Assembly: GCF_047511655.1 (NCBI RefSeq)
Contig: NC_133397.1
Coordinates: 125,131,308 to 125,195,307 of the forward strand
Length of the DNA stretch: 64,000 nt
Reading direction: 5' to 3'
Source of the DNA: Castor canadensis
Lineage: Eukaryota > Chordata > Mammalia > Rodentia > Castoridae
Position 1 is the stretch's first letter. Every line of letters begins with the position of its first letter. The notes below the pieces were generated by a model. That model was not told the DNA's origin, searched no databases, and saw only the letters and a program-made list of their open reading frames with translations. Below, piece by piece: positions 1-10,640 of the stretch. Position numbers and translations under genes: made by a program.

Positions 1-1649
1 AAAGGGAAATGATAATACCAAAAATATTTTTAGTTGAGAGATTTTGCTCTTCACAGACAAAGGGAATTCCTAATTGAAATAATCAAATAGTTTCCTGTGT
101 TTATATTCACTCTGCAAGGTATTTGAAAAATGTTAAAGGACAAATAGCAGTGAATATTTTAATCGTGAGATGAAAAATATTCAAATTCATTTGTTTAAAC
201 TGCACAATTCAGGGCATCACCCTTTCAGGATGTCTGAGAAACCACTTCAGACAACCAGCTGTTTTGGTGTTGGTAGTACAAGCTGCTTTCATGACAGCCT
301 GTACCTCGAAAGGACTAGGAAATTTCAGCACTCTGAGGCAATACCCATAAATCTTATGCAAAATTCAGCAACTAAAGACAGGCTAGCAGCTATGCCTACT
401 TCCATTTTAAAATGATACCTGATATGTTTAAGTATCAAATACAGCATAGGAATGATCTTCTAAACCTCCAGCTGCAATCATAATAGGATTGTTATTTTGG
501 TCAATATATCTTTTATCTCCACATATTTGACTGTTCTAAGAAAAAATAAAATCATTGCATATAAGCTTTGTAAACAGAAAAATTACTGTCTTAAAATCCA
601 TTGCAGAGTGAAGATTGTTACAAAAAATGGCTTTCTTTGTTAACTCAACTAACTACACTATTTTAATCTAATAATAGTGGGTGTACACTTATTCCTATTA
701 ATAAAACTTTTTAAAAGCAAGATTCTTCTCTTCATTTTAGAATTAAAAAGACAATATAATTTCTTTTCACTCTACTAATTAATTTTTTGGGTATTTAGCA
801 GCCCATCTACTACAATTCAAAAAAAAAAATAAAGGTTGAGGAGGACCAAGGTTTTCTATAGGTTTTTTTATACAGCATTAAATTAGGGATCCTACCATTA
901 AATCTAGCATCTTCAGAGTTACCCACTCCACCCTAACTTGGAGCAAGTCTGGATGAAAGTCAGCACTGGTAGTGTCTCTCAGAGCTGCATCCAGTTCCAT
1001 AAGAATGTGAAAATTCTAGAGACCATTAAGTGAATAAGTCAGTTTTCAGGACCACTTTTAAATATAACTCACTTTTACAACTTACCTCTTCTACAAGGGA
1101 GCTTTGAACTGATGACTGTTCTCCATCCAAACAGGGCCTTCATTTTTAGAAACATAGGGATATTTTCTAATATATCTTGAGAAGTGGATGCAACCTGAAG
1201 TCTAGGGAATTAAGTCAGGAAAGCTTGATTTAAGTAAATGTGAGCCTTTTCATTCATAATGACACAGAGATAACTGTAAGTCACATTTGCACTTTCATGT
1301 TTCAGACCTGATTTGATTAATTATTCTAGAATACAGGAATTTCCTTTAAGACAATATAACTAATAGGTTAGAACAGGAAAATAATTCATGTTTCCTACAC
1401 AAGATGTATCCTCTTCCTTCTGTGTCCTCTTGAGATAATCATTGTTATAACATATCTGATTCTCTGAAACTTGTATACAGATTTCTAATTTTTTGATTTA
1501 ATGATGATAGTCAACACTATACTGAAAGGACAGCTTTGAAACCATTGACAAAAAGAGCTAAGCCTCACTTAAGCTCGATGTACTAGCCATCATCTGGTTA
1601 AAGTATTAGAGTAAGAACTTGAACTCAATGTGAGATTTGCATTGCATAA
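1..1649. other. Non-repetitive AT-rich sequence, no gene seen
   Basis: I see no recognisable gene or repeat here. The only open frame of note (81 codons, 170-415, plus strand) has no domain and no splice-like flanks, so I do not call it. The segment has short A and T runs and few CpG dinucleotides, as expected for mammalian intergenic or intronic DNA. Confidence 0.5.
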
Positions 1650-2182
1650 TTTTACTCACACACTCAAGTTCAATGACGTACAGGTCAATAATCAGAGAGG
1701 AACAGTAAAAGAAGGAAGTTAAGAAGATGAATACGGTCGATGTACTTCCTATACAAGAAAGAACATAGAATTTTTAAAACTGTTGAAATCACCATAAGAA
1801 GGGGACTAAGGTAGAAAGGAGAAAAGTAGAAGAGGTGAACTATTTCGGGTTATAATACATATATATGTACGTGGAAATGTCTCAAGAAACACCCTGTAGA
1901 GCTACCTTAAACAAACAAAAATGGAGAACAGGAAGGCAGAACAGATCCTTTCTGGAGGGATTGGTCGCAGAGGACATGGGGAAAGGGTGTTGGAGAGTGA
2001 ATATGGCACCAATATTGTGTACACATGCATGTAAATAGAAAAATGAGACCTGTTGAAACTATTCCAGGAATGAGGGGGAGGGGGAATAAAGGAGAATGAT
2101 GGAGGGGGTGAATTCAGTTATGATATATTGTAATAACTTTTATAAATGCCGTAATGTATCCCCAGCATAACAATTAAAAAGG
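1650..2182 (+). mobile_element. L1 LINE, 3' end (5'-truncated)
   Basis: This is the 3' terminal part of a rodent L1. It aligns by eye along its length with the copy at 63078-63669 and with the reverse complements of 29038-29950 and 40545-40965. Shared landmarks are gtaaaagaaggaagttaaga near 1706, gggttataatacatatat near 1848 and gttgaaactattccaggaat near 2053. It ends in an A-rich tail. Only non-coding 3' sequence remains, so it cannot move by itself. Confidence 0.8.
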
Positions 2183-4687
2183 GAGTAATATTGAATAAAA
2201 ATCCAAAGCGTGCCTTAGTGTAATAACTTAATAATTTAGTTCTGCAGCCTCCCAAATCTGTGACCATGTGAATTACACAGCAGCAAACATAAGATTTATT
2301 TGTGGATACTCGGCCTATGGTGCTAGTTTTAACAAATATGAGGTCTGATTTCTCATTTGGGCTACTTGATGTGATTCGGGAAAAGACATATTCCAAAAAT
2401 GCATGACAATTGCAGTCAGACAACTTGAAGGTATATGACCACAAAGGACTTTAGGTGAAAAGGGACACACATCAGCCATTCTAAAAATCAGCTTCAATAG
2501 CCATTCTCAGCCATTCTCAAAATATCAGCTTTTTCACAAATTCTCTTTTCTCTAGATGTTTACTGATCGCTTTGTCCTGGGGGTGTTGGAACACTATTAT
2601 GTGTTTTAAAACACTGAAGAGATCTCTGTTTCTTGAGTTTCAAGTTCCAAGTTCCATGATTAATGGTGACAACACCACTGTATTCACACCCAGAATTCCA
2701 AATGTGCATCTTGAGTTACAGCTTCTTTCCAATAGGACATTTTTCATGTTTCTTGAAAGCCTAAGCCAAAGTCAAACTTAGATTAAAAAATCTCTCTAAT
2801 TATACAAAACGAATGCCAGAAAATCTGGGAAGCAGAAACTGTCACTAATTCTTGACCCAAAGTTAATCTAAGTTTCTCAGATGGATTGTGTTAATTCCTT
2901 TACTTATTCACAATTTACAATTACCTCATTCATCTTACTGCACTATGTCATGCTCAAGTATTTAGATATTGAAAACTGTCTTGATCTGGACCTGAAAGAA
3001 CATCAGAAAGACTCAGGAAAATCAGGCTGTATTCTTGCATTTGATGATCAAGTAGAAAATACAATTCTGGCCATCCAGATTATAGTCATTCTCCTATAAC
3101 TGTCTAGGCTTTCATCCTTTTCTGCTCCTGCTATAAGAAACCTATTCCTAAAGACAGCCATTCTTATTCTCTTACTTGTACATTCTTCCTACTGCTGGCA
3201 TCAAGAAATCTGAAATCCTTTCATCGCTATCTTGTGTGAACACCAGGCTTCCTGATATCTAGAATTAGAAGCAAACTTTTAAAGATTCTGAGTGGTTTCC
3301 GAACATTCTACTGCCTCATGGAAATCTGTTCTCAGCTTAACTATGCTTGTAGGAAAACTTCCCTTTGTAACTGACATCTTTGAGACCACTATCAAATGTC
3401 TAAATTCTCTATGGTTTGGGGATCACTGAACTATCCTGGGGCAAAAATCCAAATGTTGCTTCTATAAGAGACTAGCCTCATCAACTAGCAGTTATCAAGT
3501 GGAACCAAAGAAAAAGGATCAAAAGTTTCTTGGTTCTTTTTTATTTTAATACCTACTATATTGTTTCATATTTTTGGAGCATTCCATGGAGTCACACAAT
3601 ATCTGAACTTGGCTAATATGAATCTATGACTTTATCTTTCAGCTTTGTTTTTGAAATATAGAATTCATAAAAGAAAAACTTGTCCCCATAAAAAATACCT
3701 ACTTTACCCCAAAATAAAAACAGAAATGGTAGTAAATACATTCGCTTATTCATAAGTCATATCTTCTTTTAAAGCATCATGGTAACATTCTTCAGTTTCT
3801 GTTTTAGAATAATACTTGCTTTTTCCCCTTTGACACTACAGCATCATGGCTTTATGACACAACTGGGCAAGCTTGTTTGTTGTGTTAATATCACAGTTTG
3901 AATGCAGTAAGCCATGAATTCAAAGGAAAGAAACTACAAAGGACCAAAAAGTAAATTGCTGGCTGAAAAACAACCACATCTTGAAGTGGTAATTCAAGTT
4001 TATTTTGTCATCTTTATTAATGATACTCATTATGCTATAGGGTATTACATTACATAAAAGAAGTCATATGTCCCCAACCGTATGTGGATAATGCTGCAAA
4101 TCCATCGGGGGACTCCAGCAATGATGAAAACCACCTGAGCAAAGCCTGAATAGCTCACTTATGCACCAGAACCCAGAATGGAATAATCGCTCTGATTTTA
4201 TATACGTTGGGAATGTATGTATTTATTTTAGTCAGGCATACTAAATGAATACACTTAAAGTGAAACTGTGCAACCTTATAAGACAATCACTGCACATCTC
4301 TGTAGAGGCCCAAATCCCTTCTCTTTTCTGCCCACAAAAGAATCAGGAGTGCCATAAAGAAAAAAAATACACAAATGCATCCTGTCCAAATGACAGAATG
4401 CAATTCCCCCGGTTAGCAATCTAATGGAGCTGGGTCTTACAGCTTTCTGTGCTGTGTGGCAAGAAGACCCAGGGGTGTTCTGTGTCTCTGTGTGCTCCTT
4501 AGGATGGCACTGCAGAGAGGCCTTGCATACTTCTGGGAACCAGAGACACTTTAACACTTTTCCCATCAAAATCTGTGACAGCTTTACGGACTTGGAAAAA
4601 AAAATCATAGGATACATTAGCAAGGATTGAGAAATAACAGCAAAGTGTTCCTTTAGAATGGTAGCAGGCTGCAGTAATTCATGGAAA
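2183..4687. other. Unique sequence, no gene or repeat recognised
   Basis: About 2.5 kb of AT-rich sequence. Short overlapping open frames on both strands at 2118-2497 and 4276-4630 look like chance, since both strands are open at once and neither has a recognisable domain. No tRNA-like, LINE or SINE consensus was recognised. Confidence 0.45.
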
Positions 4688-4885
4688 TCACAGGAATAGA
4701 AGCTAACATTTATTGAATCTTTATTATGCCCTTCACTGGCCTAAGTGCTGCATCTACATCATCTGCTTTAATGCTATGACCCTGTCAGTAGGCACTGTTA
4801 ATAATGTCATGTGCCAGAAGAAGAATATACAGTGTACAATGGTCAATTGGCTAGACTAGGAACCCAATGCCTATAAGCATCAGAG
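4688..4885 (-). repeat. MIR SINE fragment
   Basis: The plus strand reads agctaacatttattgaatct and continues through 'cactggcctaagtgctgcatctac' style sequence, which is the reverse complement of the MIR 3' half (overflow of the L2-type tail). MIR is an ancient tRNA-derived SINE shared by all mammals. The copy is diverged and inactive. Confidence 0.65.
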
Positions 4886-5067
4886 TCTGAGGCCCTATGT
4901 CAGGCTGGCTCCAAAAGCAGCGCACACAGACCATCTGGAGAATAGTGCTTCTTCCACTATTGCAGAGTGAAAAGTTACACTAAAGGAAGGCTCCTGAGAC
5001 CTGACCCTACACAACAATCTTCTCTCTCATATGGGAACGGAAGACAAATTCATGTTACACTGTATTT

Positions 5068-5120
5068 CTGCTCCCTGAGTAGCTAGAATTACAGGCATGA
5101 GCTACCAGCACCCGACTGAT
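5068..5120 (-). repeat. B1-like SINE fragment
   Basis: A short stretch containing gagtagctagaattacaggc followed by atgagctacc, the reverse complement of the 7SL-derived B1/Alu-type head. It is a truncated remnant. Confidence 0.6.
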
Positions 5121-5409
5121 GTTACACTATATTTAACCAGGCTCCAAGTTCGCAGAATTCTTAGTTCTTCTAAGATGCCTTCATTTAGCTTCACAAAACT
5201 GAAAACAAAAATCTCTAATGACATCTTTCTAGAAGGTCTCAAAAGGAAAGGAAGATGCAGGAGATTTAGAGTAGAAAAGTAATATCCAAGAGTCTGGGCA
5301 ATGGTCTATGCTTAGAGTTCTGGCTGTTTCTGAGAGATAACCAAGAGGAGAAACACAATGCTTCACACAAACACAGAAAAGCTTCAGAAAGGAGTTTTAA
5401 GACAGATAC

Positions 5410-5455
5410 ACCAGGGCTGGTGGTGTGGTTCAAATGGAAGGCAGGCTGTATTTTT
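5410..5455 (+). repeat. ID-type SINE fragment
   Basis: A short remnant resembling the start of the ID/tRNA-derived unit (gggctggtggtgtggttcaa). It is too short to show the pol III B box. Confidence 0.4.
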
Positions 5456-5567
5456 TAAACTGGGTTATGTATATCTATATGGTATAATAACCGAAATGTA
5501 ATGTAAATCATAAACATAAGCCACATATATAACTCATAATTTTCTGGTAGCCACCATTAAAAAGAGA

Positions 5568-5865
5568 GAAGTGGGGGTGCCTCAGGCCTATGATCTTAGC
5601 TACTCAGGAGGCAGAGACTGGGAGGATTGTGGTTCAAATTCAGCCAGAGCAAAAATTTAGGGAGACCCCTTCTCAACCAATAAAAGCTAATGTGCACCTG
5701 CCATCCCAGGGAAGCATAACAGGAGTATCATACTCCATGCCAATCCAGGTGTAAATGTGAGACCCTATTCAAAAATACCTAAATCAAAAAAAGGCTACAG
5801 ACATGGCTCAAGAGGTAGAGTGCCTGTTTGGCAAGCATAAGACCCTGTCCAAACCCTAGTATGAG
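5568..5865 (+). mobile_element. Composite B1/ID rodent SINE
   Basis: Three parts are visible. There is a 7SL-derived B1-like head (cttagctactcaggaggcag near 5595), a second B1-like segment (near 5695-5780), and a tRNA-like ID unit (catggctcaagaggtagagt near 5803). The ID unit contains a TRGYNNARNNG-type A box. It runs straight into a GA simple repeat. Dimeric B1/ID elements are known in several non-murid rodents and move using L1 machinery. Confidence 0.85.
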
Positions 5866-5881
5866 AGAGAGAGAGAGAGAA
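5861..5881. repeat. (GA)n simple repeat
   Basis: A run of alternating GA at the tail of the preceding SINE. It probably grew from the SINE's A-rich end. Confidence 0.9.
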
Positions 5882-5984
5882 GGTGAAGTTAATTTCAGAA
5901 ATAAATTTTTAGTATTTCCATACATGCATGCAGTAATATACTTGGATCAAATTTACCTCCTCTACTACTCTTTCTAATCATCCT

Positions 5985-6110
5985 ACTATGCTTTTTAAAA
6001 CCATTTTAACAGGTTTTGGTATTCTATTTTCATACAGGTTAAGAAGTACTTTAATCATTTTCATCCCTTCTCACTCCACCCACCGCCACTGGTTCCCACT
6101 CTATTATAGC
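5985..6110 (-). repeat. LINE 3' UTR-like fragment
   Basis: The order of elements (tattctattttcatacagg, then a pyrimidine-rich block with cccttctcactccaccc) matches that of the minus-strand copy at 52405-52790. I infer a third copy of the same L1-related 3' region. Confidence 0.5.
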
Positions 6111-6111
6111 A

Positions 6112-6180
6112 AACCAAGTAAGCCAGAGTAAGAAAGACAAATCTTGTGTGTTCTTTCTCATATGCAGAATCTAGACCTAA
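6112..6180 (+). repeat. L1 fragment
   Basis: Reads gtaagccagagtaagaaaga, then tttctcatatgcagaatcta. This is the conserved block at the ORF2 end and start of the 3' UTR of mammalian L1 (compare the opposite strand near 22850-22920). It is a short remnant. Confidence 0.6.
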
Positions 6181-6524
6181 AGAAATGGCACCAGCAATAT
6201 ATTTTACTTAAGGTATTAAATCCAAAATATTATCCTTTACACATGTCATCAATATATAAAATTATGACATATTTTACATTTTTCTACCATCTTTTAGAAA
6301 TTCATTGTGTCTTACATTTACGTCAAATATTAATTTCAGACTAGCTACATTTCACATGTTCAATAGTCACATGTGACAGATGGTCTTCTTATCGGGATAG
6401 CAAGGAAATAGGTCCTAGGGTCACCTTCTAGACTCTCTTGAGAGGAAGAGGAGAAATTCTAAATTTTCTTTTGGTTTAACAAGTACAGTTCTATAGAACA
6501 GCATTCCATTTGGTGTAATATTAC

Positions 6525-6745
6525 TCTGTGGAATATTTACCTAGAGCTACTTACATGCCAGGCACTGTTATACGTATACTATACACATTAGGTCACTTAA
6601 AACACCATTTTTAGGAACATTTTTTCAGGTGAGGAACTAGAGATACAGTGCATTCCAATAACTTGCCCAGGGTCTCACAATAAGTGCGAGATATCTGAGA
6701 AAATTAAACTTTGAGTACTTAGGTGCTTAACCGTGGCTCCATTGT
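6525..6745 (-). repeat. MIR SINE
   Basis: Contains tgccaggcactgttatacgt, then aggtgaggaactagagatac and acttgcccagggtctcacaa. In this order these are the reverse complement of the MIR 3' tail and core. It is an old, inactive copy that retains most of the element. Confidence 0.75.
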
Positions 6746-7504
6746 AGTAGTTCCTTAGTCATATGCTAATGACATATGCAGTGACAACAATGGTAGCAAT
6801 GAGTGGGGTTCTTGATGAAAATGAGGTGTTCTGATCCTCCTCAGCCTGGCGGGGGCAGGTCTTACAAATCTTCACTGGCTCCTAGTTGTGAATTAAATAA
6901 GACCCAGGCACTTCACTGCAACACTTTGGAGAGTTTTTTTTTTTTTTAAAAGCTTCCCAAATTTCTCTGCATATATTCATGAAGAACACAGCTGCTACCT
7001 TCAGAAGATACTTGGCAGGTAGTAGACAATCCCATAAAAGAAAAATATTGGCTGAGGTGAAGTGCCTTTTGTTCCTTTCTCACTCCGTCTTTTTTATTAC
7101 CTCTCTTACTCCTTTTCTGTGATCATGTTGCATTGCTTTAAAACTTTTGGTAGGCCAATTCCAAAGGCATTGAGGTTTGACAAATGTCCATCATCAAAAT
7201 TTAGAGGTATGGTAAATTGGGCTGAAGAATTAGTGAGAAGTGAGAGAGACTTTCTTCCTGCATAGCTTGATTAATTAGATCCTGTGAAATTCATGTGCAT
7301 ATCAACCCATAACTCCCCTTTTTTCTCCACCTTGCCCAAATACTATACAATGCAAAGTTTAGGAGTTAAGAAAGAGGTTTGCAAAGAAAATGGCCCCCTT
7401 TCATCCATCCATCTAACATTCAGAATTCCTGGTGCCTATTTAGTGCTGATTTTGCTCTCCAAAGCTGTTCATGGCACTCAGTAAATAGAAAAGGGGTGAA
7501 CTTT
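6746..7504. other. Unique sequence, no gene seen
   Basis: AT-rich sequence with one T run near 6930. Open frames at 7062-7484 are short and lack domains. I recognise no repeat. Confidence 0.45.
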
Positions 7505-7645
7505 ACTTAGACAAACCTGAGTGCAGTCACTGCTCTATTTACTTAGTAATATTGTGACTTTGGGCATTTCATTAAAACACTCTGAGACTCCATATGTCTT
7601 TGCTAACTGTGAATAATAGCACCTATCTCTCAGAGTTATCACAGA
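7505..7645 (+). repeat. MIR SINE, left part of an interrupted copy
   Basis: Matches the MIR body: cctgagtgcagtcactgctc, then gtgactttgggcatttcatt and atagcacctatctctcagag. The match stops at a younger composite SINE and resumes at 7978, so this is one MIR split in two. Confidence 0.75.
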
Positions 7646-7647
7646 AA

Positions 7648-7977
7648 CCAAGCATGTGCCTGGGTATGGAGGTTCTTGCCTATTTTCCTAGCTACTTAGG
7701 GGGTGGAGATCAGGAGGATCATGGGTAAAAAGTTACCAAGATTCCATCTCAACCAGTAAAAGCAGTGCATGGTGGTGTGTATCTGTCATCCCAGCTACTT
7801 AGGGAGCATAAATATGATTGTGGTCCAGGCTTGGCTGAGCATAAACACAAGACCCTAATGTAAAAATGAAGCAAAAGGTCCTCAAAGCATGGTTCAAGTG
7901 GTAGATCACCAGCTTGGTGAGTGCAAGGCCCTGACATTAAACTTCTAACACCAAAAAAACCAAACCAAAACAAAACT
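7648..7977 (+). mobile_element. Composite B1/ID SINE inside a MIR
   Basis: It has a B1-like head (cctagctacttagg near 7688), a second B1-like segment (catcccagctacttagggag near 7789), and an ID-like tail (catggttcaagtggtagatc near 7888). The tail ends in an A-rich stretch. Sequence on either side is one MIR, so this insertion is younger than the MIR. Confidence 0.85.
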
Positions 7978-8045
7978 CAAGTAAGTATAAAATGCCCAGC
8001 ACAGTGGCTGGCATGCAATGGTTAGTTTTAAAGTGATGAACACTA
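7978..8045 (+). repeat. MIR SINE, right part of an interrupted copy
   Basis: Continues the MIR consensus from 7645: atgcccagcacagtggctgg, then a cagtaggtgctcaataaa-like end. See the left part. Confidence 0.7.
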
Positions 8046-9399
8046 TTGGTATATTTTGTAAGTGAAACCTTTCCCTGGATATTCATTTTATCCAGGACTG
8101 AGACCGTGACTAGATAATAGCCAGAGACGCTACAAGTACCAAGACAGACGAATAGGCACCAGTCTTCAGGTAGTAGCTCTCTTTGAGCAGTGGCACACTA
8201 GTCTTCCAAATTAAGGGAAGACATAACAGAAAAGAAAACACAAGACCCGCATATCAAAATCAATGAAGAGTCTCCCGCTACTCCCAGTGTTCTCCCACTC
8301 GTTCTCAGTAGAGGTGAAGTTCCTTTTGCTGAAGATCTAAAACAACTATTACAGAGCTGAAGAAGACTTTCTTTCCTATAGCCTCTTTCCAAGCCCACAG
8401 GGGTGCTAATGGCCTGATGCAGTATCATAGTCAAGCAAGCATCCTTTCTCTCCAGACCTCTGTGCCCAGGAATTATGTCTAGTTCTAACCTGAAACTGTT
8501 AAGTCACAGTGGACAATCCACACGGGCCTGCCAAACACAACATTTTTCTGATAAATGAGAGTTGAAATGGCAAAGCAGGGAGTTTGTGGTCATTGCTCAT
8601 GCTCAAATAAAAGCCAGATCTATGTTCTGCCCTCTCCTGCTTTGGTGAGTCACAGGAATAGAATGGTCATTTAGAGAAATGGGCCTCCCCCCAGCAAACT
8701 GACAAACTGTGGGAGTGCTAGCCTCTTTTGCAAAGCAGTTTCACCTGCCTAGTTTTTGAGCCATAAGAAGGAGATTTGAGCTCTATGTGTTTTTGATGAT
8801 GGACTTGACAGATTTGTTTCAAGTACCCGTGACATCAGATGAACACATCAACATATGTAGTGCGTGATGTTCTTATCAGAGCACAGAAACCTGCTGATGA
8901 AACGCTGAGAACTGAAGGGCCATAGTGTTGAATGGGTTTAAAAATTCCACAGAAAACCATGAGAGTGGACACCATTTTTTCACCTCTATTTTGCCTTCTA
9001 CTTCAAGTATATCAGTTATAAAACTCTTTAAATTCAACCAGCATAAAGACTAACTAAAGAAGTAAATCTCATTCATTCAGCTCTCACAGTTCAAGAAGCA
9101 TCGAAGACCATGGATGGAAATAACAACAGTGTTTTTTGTTATTGGTGGTGGTGGTTTTTAATTTACACGCTACTGAAAGAAATGGAGACCTATAGCATCC
9201 CAGCAAAATACACTTCGGCTCTAATGAAAAACATTAAACAACAGGACTCCTCATTACCCTATTTCATTCTACTTCATTGAGAAAATCCAGACCATCCAAG
9301 GTGATTTCTACCAACTTTTTACTCCCACACAAACTCCTTATTGCATTCACACGAACTTACCCACCATCCCCCATCTCAGAAGACGAGGTGTCCCTAAGT
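8046..9399. other. Unique sequence with an AP-1-like site
   Basis: I see no gene or repeat. TGAGTCA at 8646-8652 fits the AP-1 (Fos/Jun) consensus, but a 7-mer is expected by chance in this much sequence. A GT-rich run lies near 9140. Confidence 0.35.
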
Positions 9400-9990
9400 C
9401 ATGACTATAGTTCTGACTTCTGCCCTCTCCCCACCACTTCTCATAAACACATTTAAAACACTCCAACCTGTTTTCCCTCATTTTCCCACACCTTACAAAA
9501 ATACTCAAGTGTGCTATCTAATAAAAGCTTGCCCTTGGGTCTCACTTTTTTATTTTCACAGATTTTCAGCCAGAGTTCTCAAAAGTTCAGTCTACCCGTC
9601 CTCCTTTCATAGGACTTCACTAGAAGCCACTTGTGTCTTCCCCACTTTGCTGAAAATGTACTTCCCAAACTCACTAACAAATGCCTGATCTCCAAATGCC
9701 ATGGTCATTTTACAATCCCTATCTTATGAAATCTTTAATGCCTTTGTCACTGTTCTTGGAATTCTCTTCTCGTCTCTTACTGCCTGCAGTTCTGAAACTA
9801 CTGTGGTTCTCCTCACGCCTCTCGATGGCTCCTTCTCAGCTTTCCTTCCTGGACTCTTTTCCTCCATCTGCCATTTAAATGTCGATGTTTCCCAGGGTTT
9901 TGGCTGTGCTTCTAGCTGCCTAGCCTCCCCCTGCTCCTGACTGTTTTCTAAATTCCAGATTTCGAGCTGCATCTGTGAGCTATACAACAC
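9400..9990 (+). repeat. L2 LINE, remnant of ORF2 reverse-transcriptase region
   Basis: This pyrimidine-rich block follows the L2 ORF2 nucleotide order: a ctgaaactactgtggttctc-like motif (9791), tcgatggctccttctcag (9822), then tttaaatgtcgatgtttccc (9874). It corresponds to part of the CR1-clade reverse transcriptase. The frame is broken; the open frames at 9401-9688, 9681-9878 and 9701-9940 are fragments of this decayed gene. L2 has long been inactive in placental mammals. Confidence 0.7.
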
Positions 9991-10264
9991 CTTCAACAAC
10001 TACTTTTATTTTCTGACTAAATTAGAGTCGGTTGCTAGGATCTGAGAATGGAGGGTATTTGGATTAAGTACAATTCTGGTGAAAAGAACAGGGAATGCAG
10101 TTGTGTATGAAGATAATATGAATAAACAAATAACTGCACCAACAACAAAGCAAATAAATGAGTGCCTCAGCAGACATACAGCATGCAAATTGAGCCATGT
10201 GATAGTCCCGCTTTAGTGGACAGAGGAATCTTATGCCCGATTTGGGTTATCACACTTAAAACAA

Positions 10265-10640
10265 ATGCACATCTTGAAAACATGTTTATTAGATTCTATG
10301 TGAAACACTCTAATTCCTAAGCAGTGGGAATATAAAGATGAATAAGAGTTCTGGCCTTCTGATATTTATTCTAGCTGGAATGATAAATTTAAGTTCTGTA
10401 GCACAAATGAGAGATAGCAAAAGCTGTCTTGAGGAACAAGAATTTCAGCATTGGTATTGGATACTAAGTGATAAATGAAAGTTCACCAGGAGAAGAGTAA
10501 AAAGGAATCACAAATGACCTTCTGAAGAGACAGAGATAACTAATGGCCAAGCATGGGTAGAAGGGAAGACAGTAGACCAAGATGAGACAGAGGTGAACAA
10601 TGAAGTCTAACTAAGGACCAGTCTTTAAGCCCAGTCCTAT
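10265..10640 (-). repeat. L2 LINE 3' fragment
   Basis: The plus strand shows gtttattagattctatgtga, tcctaagcagtgggaatata and gagttctggccttctgatat. This is the antisense of the L2 3' UTR (the common 'tttattgagcacctac...ctcatggagctt' pattern). Past about 10440 the match is weaker. Confidence 0.6.

Noticed and set aside
8646..8652. AP-1 site as an enhancer call
   Set aside because: A single 7-mer is expected by chance in this length; mentioned only in the interval note.
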